Origin: Nocardioides sp.
GTDB taxonomy: Bacteria > Actinomycetota > Actinomycetes > Propionibacteriales > Nocardioidaceae
Direction of reading: 5' to 3'
DNA length: 23,369 nt
Assembly (NCBI GenBank): GCA_029264225.1
Contig: JARICB010000151.1
Location: forward strand, 1-23,369
Shown: piece by piece, positions 15,857 to 22,804 of the stretch
How the letters are laid out: each line of letters starts with the position of its first letter
How positions within the stretch are numbered: the stretch's first letter is position 1
The notes under the pieces: model-generated
Told to the model about the DNA's origin: nothing
Databases searched by the model: none
What the model saw: only the letters and a program-made list of their open reading frames with translations
Position numbers and translations under genes: made by a program

Positions 15857-17308
15857 ATGTCGGTTGATGCTCCTGAGGTAGTAGTCGGATTCGACCTGGA
15901 CATGACTTTGATCGACACGGTGCCGGGATTCGGAGCCACGCTCCAGGCGCTCGGAGCCGAGCTCGGGGTGATGTTCCCGGTCGGGAATCTCCTCGACCAC
16001 TTGGGCCCTCCGCTCGATGTCACGCTCGCTCCGCATCTCTCGCCGGAGGCACTCGGCCCCGCGATCGACCGTTTCCGCGAGCTCTACCTCGACCACGCGA
16101 TTACCCCGGTCCCGACGCTCCCCGGCGCCCAGGAAGCGCTCGCGGCCGTCCGCCGACACGGTGGTCGCACGGTGGTAGTGACCGGCAAGTTCACCCGTAA
16201 CGCGCAACTGCACATCGACCACCTGGCGCTCGATGTCGACCATCTGGAGGGCACCGTCTGGGGCGTCGGCAAGGCAGCTGTGCTCCGCAGTCAGGGCGCC
16301 ACGGTCTACGTCGGTGACCACATCCATGATGTGGAGGGCGCCCTCGCGGCCGGGGTCATCAGTGTCTCGGTACTGACTGGCGGCTGCACGCGCGCGGAAC
16401 TGGTGGCCGCCGGCACCCACGTAGTACTCGATCACCTCGACGAGTTCCCGGCCTGGCTCGATGAACATGTCCTTGACCTCCGGCTCGCCGCACTCACCCG
16501 CCGACTTCAGGAGTTGGGCTCGGTGCTGGTCGCGTTCAGTGGTGGTGCCGACAGTGCCCTGTTGCTGGCTGCGGCCGTGCGCACGCTCGGTCCTGACCGG
16601 GTGCTCGCCGGCACCGGCTACTCCGACTCATTGCCGGACGTCGAACGCGAGCCCGCGCGCACCTTCGCCCACTCGCTCGGGGTCGAAGTGCTGACCCCGA
16701 GCACCCACGAGCTGGATCGGGCCGGCTACCGCGCCAACTCGGGGGAGCGATGCTATTTCTGCAAGGCCGAACTGCTGGAGACGCTGTTGCCGCTGGCCGA
16801 GGCGCGAGGCATTGCCTACGTCGCCACCGGTACCAATGCCGACGATGCCGTCGCCGGCTTCCGACCGGGGATCCGCGCCGCAGCCGAGCGGGGGGCGGTG
16901 ACTCCACTCCTCGACGCCGGCCTGACCAAGGACGACGTACGCCGCGCCTCTCGCCGCTGGGGCCTGCCGACGTGGAACAAGCCGGCCGCCGCCTGCCTGT
17001 CCTCTCGGATCGCCTACGGCATCGAGGTCACCGGTCACCGGCTGGCGCGGGTCGAGCGTGCCGAGGCAGCGGTGCGGTCGGTATTGGCCGAGGCGGGCAT
17101 CGAGGTGCGCGACCTACGCGTACGAGACCTGGGCCAGCAGGCGTCGGTCGAGGTCGATGCCGGCGTGCTTTCGGGGCCGTTGGCGCCGGGCACCGAGGCG
17201 GCGGAGGCTGTCCGCCGCGGGGTGCTCGCTGCCGGCTTCCACGAGGCCGAACTGGATCCGAGCGGCTTTCGATCCGGCTCGCTCAACGAGGGCCTCTCAC
17301 CTTCCTGA
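15857..17308 (+). CDS. HAD hydrolase fused to LarE-type sulfur transferase
   Basis: A single 483-residue frame carries two enzymes. Residues 8-205 form a HAD phosphatase-like domain: nucleophile DLDMT (D13, D15), motif II VVVTGK (T109), motif III K139 and motif IV GDHIHD (D154, D158), all intact. Residues about 208-480 form a LarE domain, which in lactate-racemase maturation transfers sulfur to the nickel-pincer nucleotide precursor using ATP. It shows PP-loop SGGADS (228-233), RCYFCK (C299, C302), TWNKPAAACLSSR (C380) and the closing FRSGSLNEGL. C380 aligns, from memory, with the sacrificial Cys176 of Lactobacillus plantarum LarE. The extra CxxC suggests the three-cysteine, Fe-S-carrying type. 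No larB, larC or racemase gene is in view. A HAD gene beside the cold-shock gene is, as I recall, usual in actinobacteria, so LarE may be the addition. Confidence 0.9.
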   Translation: MSVDAPEVVVGFDLDMTLIDTVPGFGATLQALGAELGVMFPVGNLLDHLGPPLDVTLAPHLSPEALGPAIDRFRELYLDHAITPVPTLPGAQEALAAVRRHGGRTVVVTGKFTRNAQLHIDHLALDVDHLEGTVWGVGKAAVLRSQGATVYVGDHIHDVEGALAAGVISVSVLTGGCTRAELVAAGTHVVLDHLDEFPAWLDEHVLDLRLAALTRRLQELGSVLVAFSGGADSALLLAAAVRTLGPDRVLAGTGYSDSLPDVEREPARTFAHSLGVEVLTPSTHELDRAGYRANSGERCYFCKAELLETLLPLAEARGIAYVATGTNADDAVAGFRPGIRAAAERGAVTPLLDAGLTKDDVRRASRRWGLPTWNKPAAACLSSRIAYGIEVTGHRLARVERAEAAVRSVLAEAGIEVRDLRVRDLGQQASVEVDAGVLSGPLAPGTEAAEAVRRGVLAAGFHEAELDPSGFRSGSLNEGLSPS

Positions 17309-17354
17309 CCTGCGGCGCCGGCAATCTGGTTCGCTGGGGCAGGCAGTGGCGATC

Positions 17355-17360
17355 TAGAGT
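17355..17360 (+). promoter_or_regulatory. Candidate -10 box (TAGAGT) of the cold-shock gene
   Basis: TAGAGT matches the actinobacterial TANNNT -10 pattern and would give a leader of roughly 45-50 nt. The -35 region (near 17330) is weak, so this is tentative. Confidence 0.35.
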
Positions 17361-17368
17361 TCCACCGA

Positions 17369-17385
17369 GCGACGGTCGTCGTCGC
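17369..17385 (+). other. Small hairpin in the leader of the cold-shock gene
   Basis: GCGACG and CGTCGC form a perfect 6-bp stem around a 5-base loop. The stem ends 14 bases before the AGAAGAGG ribosome-binding site (17400-17407). Cold-shock mRNAs often carry structured leaders, so this could affect translation, but no function is demonstrated. Confidence 0.4.
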
Positions 17386-17414
17386 ATCCAGATCATCACA
17401 GAAGAGGTCAGCCC

Positions 17415-17810
17415 GTGCCCAGTGGCCAGGTGAAGTGGTTTGACGCCGACAAGGGATTCGGGTTCGTGTCCCAGGACAGCGGTCCGGACGTCTACCTGCA
17501 TGCCGACGCGTTGCCGGCGGGCATGACGACGATCAAGAACGGCACCCGGGTCGAGTTCGGTATCGCACAGGGGCGACGAGGCGACCAGGCGCTGCAGGTC
17601 AAGGTGCTCGACGCTCCGGCCTCGGTCTCGCGCAACAAGCGGCACGCCCAGCGCAAGGACCCCGAGGTGATGGTCTCGATCGTCGAAGACCTGATTCGGG
17701 TACTCGACAACATCGGGGAGACCTACCGGCATGGGCGGCACCCCGAATCCAAGTCGGCCAAGCCGACGGCCATGTTGCTGCGCGCGTTGGCGGACGAGCT
17801 CGAGCTCTGA
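17415..17810 (+). CDS. cspB: Cold-shock domain protein, long actinobacterial form (CspB type)
   Basis: The 131-residue product starts with a cold-shock domain (residues 1-68) that binds single-stranded nucleic acid. It shows GQVKWFDADKGFGFVS (RNP-1) and DVYLHADAL (RNP-2). A C-terminal extension of about 60 residues (DPEVMVSIVEDLIRVLDNIG and onward) is helical and matches the long CspB form I know from Mycobacterium tuberculosis (Rv0871), about twice the classic 67-residue CspA. It likely acts as an RNA chaperone or regulator. The GTG start follows AGAAGAGG by 7 bases. The gene is followed by the MFS and DUF3027 genes as in other actinobacteria. It converges on the MFS gene with 12 bases between stops. 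Confidence 0.93.
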   Translation: MPSGQVKWFDADKGFGFVSQDSGPDVYLHADALPAGMTTIKNGTRVEFGIAQGRRGDQALQVKVLDAPASVSRNKRHAQRKDPEVMVSIVEDLIRVLDNIGETYRHGRHPESKSAKPTAMLLRALADELEL

Positions 17811-17822
17811 GGATCGCGAGGC

Positions 17823-19235
17823 TCAGGCTCCGCCCGGCGACGTACCGATCCGGCTCGGACGGCTGACGAACACGAAGAGCGCCCAGGCCCCCAGCACTCC
17901 ACACGCGACGCCCAGGCCGAGACGGGGCATCAGCGGCATCACGATGCCGACGAACCCACCGATCACCCACGCCAACTGCAAGATGGTGTCGGAGCGGGCG
18001 AACGCGCTCGCCTGCGTGCGCTCGGGCACGTCGCGTTGGATGGTCGAGTCGAGCGACAACTTGGCCAGTGACTGGGCAAGCCCCGCGGTAAGGCCGAGGG
18101 CTATGAGCGGCAGCAGGCCGTAGAACACTGCCGCCACCAGGGCGACGGCCGCATCGGCTGCCAACGCCAACACGACGGTCAGAGCCGGGTTGATGCGCCG
18201 CAGCATCGAGCCGAGTGCGATCCCGATCGTGTTGCCGAGGCCAGCGGCGCCGATGACGAGCCCGAGGAGCACCTCGGGCGACCAGGCGCCGATGGGGTTG
18301 TCACGCAGCAGGAACGCCATGAACATCGTCAGGAACCCCGAGAGCCACCGCACGCCGCAGTTGGCACGCAGGGCGAACGCCACCGCGACCGGGATGCGGG
18401 TCCGGGGACGCCGGGTCGCGGTCGTCGGTTGCCGGTCATGGGGCCCCGGCATCAGGACGAGGGTGCCCTCGCCGAGGCTGGAGTCGACCCTCGAGGGCAG
18501 CAGGATCGCGGCGATGGTCGCCATCACGAACAGCACGACCCCGTAGCGCAACGACCACTCCGGACCCACCGTGGAGGCCGCGATCGCGATCGGGGCCGAC
18601 ACCGCGGCACCGACGATGCCAGCCATCGAGACCCGGGCGTTGGCCTTGACGAGGGTCAGGGACGCGGGCACCAGTCGAGGCACGGCGGCAGCGCGAGTGA
18701 CGCCGTACGCCTTGGACGCGACCAGACATCCCAGCGCGGCCGGGAACAGCCACCGCGAGTCGGTAGCCACAGCGGTCGCCAATACCCAGCACAGGAAGGC
18801 GCGGATCGCCATCGTCGCGCCTACCGCCCACCGGCGGCCCTGGCTGAACCGGTCGAGGAAGGGGCCGATCAGGGGAGCAACGATCGCGAACGGCAGCATG
18901 GTCAGGGCAAGGAAGAGCGCCACCTGGCCGCGGGCCTCGCCGGTGGGCACCTGGAAGAACAAGGTGCCGGCGAGCGAGATGGCCACGGCGGCGTCGCCCG
19001 CGGCGTTGATGGCGTGCAACTCGATCAACCGGGACAGGCCGGAGTCGCCGGCGCCCTCGGCCCGCGATGCCCGCCGGGCCTGTCTCACGGTGAAGGCCCC
19101 TGCTCTTGCTGTGGTCCGGCTGACGACCGCGACACCCCGGCCTACGCCTCGAGAGGTTGCTCGGACGACGCGTCCGGTCGCCGCCAGTGGGCGTCGGGCC
19201 CCGGGTTCGGGCGTCGGGGAAGGCGCGCCGGTCAT
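17823..19235 (-). CDS. MFS transporter (Rv0876c-like)
   Basis: The 470-residue protein has a basic, probably cytoplasmic N-terminus of about 75 residues, then two sets of transmembrane helices separated by a charged loop (around SSLGEGTLVLMPG to RRPRTRIPVA). The MFS motif A between helices 2 and 3 reads GPFLDRFSQGRR. This N-terminal extension and the position between a cold-shock gene and a divergent DUF3027 gene match the conserved actinobacterial protein typified by M. tuberculosis Rv0876c, whose substrate I do not know. The ATG at 19235 is preceded by AGGATGAGG. It may export or import a small metabolite; nothing in the sequence says which. Confidence 0.9.
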   Translation of the reverse strand: MTGAPSPTPEPGARRPLAATGRVVRATSRGVGRGVAVVSRTTARAGAFTVRQARRASRAEGAGDSGLSRLIELHAINAAGDAAVAISLAGTLFFQVPTGEARGQVALFLALTMLPFAIVAPLIGPFLDRFSQGRRWAVGATMAIRAFLCWVLATAVATDSRWLFPAALGCLVASKAYGVTRAAAVPRLVPASLTLVKANARVSMAGIVGAAVSAPIAIAASTVGPEWSLRYGVVLFVMATIAAILLPSRVDSSLGEGTLVLMPGPHDRQPTTATRRPRTRIPVAVAFALRANCGVRWLSGFLTMFMAFLLRDNPIGAWSPEVLLGLVIGAAGLGNTIGIALGSMLRRINPALTVVLALAADAAVALVAAVFYGLLPLIALGLTAGLAQSLAKLSLDSTIQRDVPERTQASAFARSDTILQLAWVIGGFVGIVMPLMPRLGLGVACGVLGAWALFVFVSRPSRIGTSPGGA

Positions 19236-19332
19236 GGCCTCATCCTGCCGTGCCGAACCTTCCCCGGCGCCTCGACACCCCCTGGAAACCGGGCTGACCG
19301 GCGTCGGTCGAGGCTCGAGGTGCGACGCCGAC

Positions 19333-19363
19333 CTGACAGTCCGCCCGAGGGTTTGTCATGATG
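19333..19363 (+). promoter_or_regulatory. Candidate promoter CTGACA-N19-CATGAT of the DUF3027 gene
   Basis: CATGAT (19358-19363) lies 6 nt before the GTG at 19369, and CTGACA (19333-19338) lies 19 nt upstream of it. Spacing is a little long and the -10 lacks the initial T. No ribosome-binding site is seen, so a leaderless transcript is likely. Confidence 0.4.
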
Positions 19364-19368
19364 CACAC

Positions 19369-20169
19369 GTGACCGCCCTCGCTGACTCCCGGACCGAACC
19401 CACCGCAGGTTCGACGCCTGACCACATTCTGGCCCAGGCCACCGACGCTGCGCGGGGCTTCCTGATCGAACTCGCTGCGGCCTCCGACATCGGCGAGCAC
19501 CTCGGTGTCCAGGGGGAGGGTGACCTGCTCGTCACCCACCTGTTCGCCTGCATGCGTCCCGGATATCAGGGCTGGCGCTGGTCGGTCACGATCGTGCGGG
19601 CCACCGACCAGGAGCAGCCCACCGTCAACGAGGTCGTCCTGATCCCCGGCGCCGAGGCGATCGTGGCCCCCGCCTGGGTGCCTTATCGGGAGCGGATCCA
19701 GCCCGGCGACCTGTCGCCCGGCGACCTGCTGCCCGTCGAGGACGAGGACCCGCGGCTGGTGGCCACCTACTCCTTCGGCGACGACCCGCTCGACTCCGAT
19801 GCCAAGGCCCAGGTGCGCCAGGTCTCCAAGGACCTCGGCCTCGGTCGGGTCCGCACCCTCTCCCCGGAGGGTGTCGACATGGCGGCCGAGCGTTGGTACG
19901 ACGGAGACGGCGGGCCGGAGACCGCGCTGGCCAAGAACGCACCCGAATCCTGCTGGTCCTGCGGCTTCCTGATGCGGCTCTCGGGCCACTTGGCCGGCTC
20001 GTTCGGTGTGTGCGCCAACGGCAACGCCAACGATGACGCCCGGGTCGTCTCCCTCAACCACGGCTGTGGGGCCCACTCGGAGGTCAAGTTGGCGCGCAAG
20101 CAGCAGCCCATTCCGGTGCCCGACCACGTGTGGGACACGCTGACCGACGACGAGTTCGAGTCGCTCTAG
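19369..20169 (+). CDS. DUF3027 family protein (Rv0877-like) with a possible zinc site
   Basis: This 266-residue soluble protein belongs to the conserved actinobacterial family of unknown function usually found divergent from the MFS gene (Rv0877 in M. tuberculosis, from memory). The N-terminal two thirds include GYQGWRWSVTIVRA and the acidic duplicated PGDLSPGDLLP. The C-terminal part holds C195-x2-C198, C215, C233 and H236, spaced like a structural zinc ribbon. The frame extends back to 18571, but that part is antisense to the MFS gene. The GTG at 19369 is preferred, giving MTALADSRTE, with a CATGAT box 6 nt upstream. Function is not known; DNA or RNA binding is a guess from the cysteine pattern. 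Confidence 0.85.
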   Translation: MTALADSRTEPTAGSTPDHILAQATDAARGFLIELAAASDIGEHLGVQGEGDLLVTHLFACMRPGYQGWRWSVTIVRATDQEQPTVNEVVLIPGAEAIVAPAWVPYRERIQPGDLSPGDLLPVEDEDPRLVATYSFGDDPLDSDAKAQVRQVSKDLGLGRVRTLSPEGVDMAAERWYDGDGGPETALAKNAPESCWSCGFLMRLSGHLAGSFGVCANGNANDDARVVSLNHGCGAHSEVKLARKQQPIPVPDHVWDTLTDDEFESL

Positions 20170-20185
20170 TCTCGGTCCCCGGCCG

Positions 20186-20257
20186 TTGTCACGGTCTGTT
20201 ACCTGCACTCCTGCGCTGCTGCAACGCGGTGGAAGTGCACGTAACAGACCGTGACAA
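20186..20257. repeat. Long near-perfect inverted repeat (24-nt arms, 24-nt loop) between convergent genes
   Basis: The arms 20186-20209 and 20234-20257 are complementary at 23 of 24 positions, with one mismatch at 20203/20240. They enclose a 24-base GC-rich loop. The element lies between the stops of the convergent DUF3027 and methyltransferase genes, so it could be a two-way terminator. Arms are longer than a terminator needs and there is no T tract, so a dispersed palindromic repeat or a protein-binding site is also possible. Confidence 0.75.
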
Positions 20258-20281
20258 GGGTGAGAGGCTCCGACCGTCGGG

Positions 20282-20875
20282 TCAGCTGGCCGAGAGCACC
20301 CAGACGGCGTAGTCGTCGTTGGGAGCGTGCAGTTCATAGCTGCCGAAGCGCCAGTCGACCCGGAGCCGCGCCGCGGTGGCGTCGGCGATGAACTCCTCGC
20401 TCGGATAGACCCGACTTCCGCTCATCGCTCCGCGCAGGCTGAAGCCGGCGATGATTCGCCCCTCCGGTGCCAGCAGGGCACGCAGCCTGGCGAGTACGTC
20501 GCGCTCGGTGTCCTCACCGACGAAGATCAATACGTTGCCGACGACCACGATCAGGTCGAACGGCGCCAGGTCCGGCAGGGCGAGGGCCTCGTAGGGCAGC
20601 ACCTCGAGGTCGGGGTAGGTCGCTTGCGACTGCTTACGGAGCCGTACGTCGGGTTCGCTGGCCACCACGTGATGGCCCCGGGCCGCCAGCCCAGCGGCGA
20701 CGCGACCCATCCCGGACCCGACCTCGAGGATCCTGGAACTGCGTCGCGCCAGCGCATCGATCAGGCGGGCCTCACCGTCGACATCGGCGCCCTCCTGCAC
20801 GAGCGCCGCGAAGCGCTTGCCGTAGCCGCGGTTGTCGTCGCCGGCCAGTTCCCAGCGGGTAGGGGGCAGGTTCAC
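20282..20875 (-). CDS. Class I SAM-dependent methyltransferase
   Basis: The 197-residue protein has the Rossmann-fold methyltransferase pattern: motif I ILEVGSGMGRVAAGLA (49-64), an acidic residue at the end of strand 2 in VVASEPD (E74), motif IV FDLIVVVGNVLIF (106-118) and a motif-VI-like GRIIAGFSL. The N-terminal RWELAGDDNRGYGKRFAAL is shared with an actinobacterial group of small methyltransferases; the substrate is not known. The GTG at 20875 overlaps the stop of the upstream DUF2530 gene (GTGA), so it is translationally coupled. The frame remains open to 20971, but the coupling and the homologue-like start favour the shorter form. Confidence 0.87.
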   Translation of the reverse strand: MNLPPTRWELAGDDNRGYGKRFAALVQEGADVDGEARLIDALARRSSRILEVGSGMGRVAAGLAARGHHVVASEPDVRLRKQSQATYPDLEVLPYEALALPDLAPFDLIVVVGNVLIFVGEDTERDVLARLRALLAPEGRIIAGFSLRGAMSGSRVYPSEEFIADATAARLRVDWRFGSYELHAPNDDYAVWVLSAS

Positions 20876-21156
20876 GCTGGCGACTGCTCGGCGCGAGCCT
20901 GACGCCGGCGTCGGCAGTACTCCAGGCCGAAGAGGCCCAGCCCGAAGCCTGCCAGGCAGGTCCACAACCACCAGATACGGCCGGTGTCCTGAAGGGTGCC
21001 GTAGAAGGGGATCAGCGCAATGAAACCGATGAGCCAGACAAGGGTCCCGACCTCCATCGTGCGCACGCCGTCGACGTCGAGCGGCGCGACATCGGCAACA
21101 ATGTAGGTGCGGTTGCCGATCTCGTGCTGCGTCGTCTGGTCGTCCCTCAGTTCCAC
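20872..21156 (-). CDS. DUF2530 family small membrane protein
   Basis: The 94-residue protein has a hydrophilic N-terminus followed by two hydrophobic helices (about 37-50 and 58-76) and a basic tail CRRRRQAR. It matches the actinobacterial DUF2530 family (Rv0879c-like, from memory), with the typical DVDGVRTMEVGTLVWLIGF entry into the first helix. The function is unknown. I chose the GTG at 21156, giving MELRDDQ, and not the ATG at 21201, because TAGCGT lies 7 nt before it. The product is the first gene of a pair with the methyltransferase and is divergent from the NCS2 permease. Confidence 0.82.
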   Translation of the reverse strand: MELRDDQTTQHEIGNRTYIVADVAPLDVDGVRTMEVGTLVWLIGFIALIPFYGTLQDTGRIWWLWTCLAGFGLGLFGLEYCRRRRQARAEQSPA

Positions 21157-21163
21157 GGGCACC

Positions 21164-21169
21164 ACGCTA
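21164..21169 (-). promoter_or_regulatory. Candidate leaderless -10 box (TAGCGT) for the DUF2530-methyltransferase pair
   Basis: On the minus strand TAGCGT is separated by 7 nt from the GTG at 21156. The same hexamer and spacing are seen before the helicase-associated gene. No ribosome-binding site is visible. Confidence 0.5.
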
Positions 21170-21240
21170 CCGCGGGCTTCAGCAATCCGCCCTGCGGTCA
21201 CGTGTCAGGGTCCGGGTCAGGTTCTGTCACACTCCTGCCC

Positions 21241-22701
21241 GTGAGTGACGAGACCCAGACCGCCCAGCAGCGGCCCCAGACATCCCGACTCGACGGCTAC
21301 TTCAAGATCAGTGAGCGGGGTTCGTCGGTGTCGCGCGAGATTCGCGGCGGCATCGTGACCTTCCTGACGATGGCCTACATCATCGTGCTCAACCCGATCA
21401 TCCTGCTCCAGGGCAAGGACATCAACGGCGACTTCGTCGGCACGTTCCCGCAGATTGCGGCCGCCACCGCGCTCGCCGCGGGTGCGATGACGATCCTGAT
21501 GGGGTTGGTCGCCAACTATCCGCTCGCGCTCGCCACCGGGCTCGGCCTGAACGCGTTCGTCACCTTCTCCATCGCCAGCCAGATGACGTGGTCGGACGCG
21601 ATGGGTCTGGTGGTGCTGGAGGGGCTGATCATCCTGGTGCTGGTCCTGACCGGCTTCCGCGAGGCCGTCTTCCACGCCGTGCCGGCCCAGCTCAAGATCG
21701 CCATCTCCGTCGGTATCGGCCTGTTCATCGCGCTCATCGGCCTGGTCGACGCCGGGTTCGTACGGCGCACGGGTGCCGGTCCGGTACCGGTCGAGATGGG
21801 TATCGGTGGCCAGTTGGCCGGCTGGCCCGTGTTCGTCTTCACCTTCGGACTGATCCTGGTGATCGCGCTCTACGTTCGCCACGTCAAGGGCGCCATCCTC
21901 ATCTCCATCCTGGTCACCACCCTGGTCGCGATCCTGGTGGAGAAGTTGGCCAAGGTCGGCCCGACGTTCACCGACGACGGGGTCAACCCCAAGGGCTGGA
22001 ACCTCAACGTTCCCGCGCTGCCTGACAAGGTCGTCGATCTGCCCGACTTCGCCCTGCTCGGCAATTTCAACCTGCTCGGCTCCTGGGAGAACGCCGGGAT
22101 CGTCACGGTCGTGCTGTTCATCTTCACGCTGCTGCTCGCCGACTTCTTCGACACCATGGGCACGATGACCGCGATCGGCGCCGAGGCCGGCCTGCTCGAC
22201 GAGGAGGGCAACCCGCCCAACACGCAGCGGATCCTGATCGTTGACTCGCTGGCCGCCGTGGCCGGTGGCGCGGCCAGCGTCTCCAGCAACACTTCCTACA
22301 TCGAGAGCGCCTCGGGTGTCGGCGAAGGTGCCCGCACGGGACTGGCCTCGGTCGTCACCGGGCTGCTCTTCCTGCTCGCCACCTTGTTCTCGCCGCTCGT
22401 GGAAGTCATCCCCAACGAGGCGGCCGTGCCTGCGCTGGTGCTCGTCGGCTTCCTGATGATGCAGCAGGTGCGAGGCATCGACTGGGACGACCTGGAGATC
22501 GCCATCCCCGCGTTCCTGACGATCGTGCTGATGCCCTTCACCTACTCGATCTCCGCAGGCATCGGTGCCGGCTTCTTGGCCTTCGTGCTGATCAAGGTCG
22601 TGCTGGGCAAGGCCCGAGTGATTCACCCCCTGATGTGGGTGGTCGCGGTGATGTTCATCCTGTACTTCGCGATCAGCCCGATCAGCGCTGCCCTCGGCTG
22701 A
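21241..22701 (+). CDS. NCS2-family purine/nucleobase permease (AzgA-like)
   Basis: The 486-residue inner-membrane protein is a proton-coupled nucleobase permease of the AzgA-like branch of NCS2, which takes up adenine, guanine or hypoxanthine in studied cases. Signatures are the N-terminal GGIVTFLTMAYIIVLNP, the PLALATGLGLNAFVTF segment, LADFFDTMGTMTAIGAEAGLL and the SSNTSYIESASGVGEGARTG motif near the substrate site. About 12-14 transmembrane helices are apparent. The frame is open from 21124, but GTG at 21241 gives MSDETQTAQQ, the usual hydrophilic start. A CACACT box 7 nt upstream suggests a leaderless mRNA, although it is weaker than the others. It is followed by a large hairpin and the MarR gene, and is divergent from DUF2530. 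Confidence 0.93.
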   Translation: MSDETQTAQQRPQTSRLDGYFKISERGSSVSREIRGGIVTFLTMAYIIVLNPIILLQGKDINGDFVGTFPQIAAATALAAGAMTILMGLVANYPLALATGLGLNAFVTFSIASQMTWSDAMGLVVLEGLIILVLVLTGFREAVFHAVPAQLKIAISVGIGLFIALIGLVDAGFVRRTGAGPVPVEMGIGGQLAGWPVFVFTFGLILVIALYVRHVKGAILISILVTTLVAILVEKLAKVGPTFTDDGVNPKGWNLNVPALPDKVVDLPDFALLGNFNLLGSWENAGIVTVVLFIFTLLLADFFDTMGTMTAIGAEAGLLDEEGNPPNTQRILIVDSLAAVAGGAASVSSNTSYIESASGVGEGARTGLASVVTGLLFLLATLFSPLVEVIPNEAAVPALVLVGFLMMQQVRGIDWDDLEIAIPAFLTIVLMPFTYSISAGIGAGFLAFVLIKVVLGKARVIHPLMWVVAVMFILYFAISPISAALG

Positions 22702-22763
22702 TTCCCGACTCGCCTCGGCGAGCGGTGAGGGCACCACTCACCGCTCGCCGAGGCGTCGGGAAT
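22701..22763 (+). terminator. Large hairpin after the NCS2 permease gene, probable terminator
   Basis: The arms 22701-22729 and 22737-22763 pair over 27 positions with a 2-base bulge (CT at 22709-22710 or equivalent) and a 7-base loop (GGCACCA). It begins at the last base of the permease stop codon. The stem is GC-rich but has no following T tract, as often seen in actinobacterial terminators. It also sits just upstream of the MarR promoter region. Confidence 0.75.
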
Positions 22764-22766
22764 AGT

Positions 22767-22804
22767 TAGCGTAGGTAATGAGTTTGGCTCAGTGTCATGC
22801 CTAC
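22767..22804 (+). promoter_or_regulatory. Candidate MarR promoter (TAGCGT) and imperfect inverted repeat over the MarR start
   Basis: TAGCGT at 22767-22772 is a -10 candidate with an estimated leader of under 20 nt. It overlaps an imperfect dyad: GTAGGTAATGA (22771-22781) against TCATGCCTAC (22795-22804), with an inner TGAG/CTCA pair. MarR proteins often repress themselves through such dyads. The dyad includes the ATG. Evidence is positional only. Confidence 0.35.

Noticed and set aside
17796..17807. 12-bp palindrome GAGCTCGAGCTC at the end of the cold-shock gene
   Set aside because: It arises from the repeated Glu-Leu codons and has no loop, so it is a poor terminator. Treated as chance.
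18571..19368. Extension of the DUF3027 frame to 18571
   Set aside because: It is antisense to the MFS gene. The DUF3027-like sequence starts only after 19369.
19708..19736. Direct repeat encoding PGDLSPGDLLP in DUF3027
   Set aside because: It is a two-copy coding repeat within a family-conserved acidic segment, not a mobile or regulatory repeat.
21217..22737. A 506-codon minus-strand frame opposite the NCS2 permease
   Set aside because: It is rich in His, Asp, Gln and Gly, a typical antisense artefact of a membrane-protein gene, and has no motifs.
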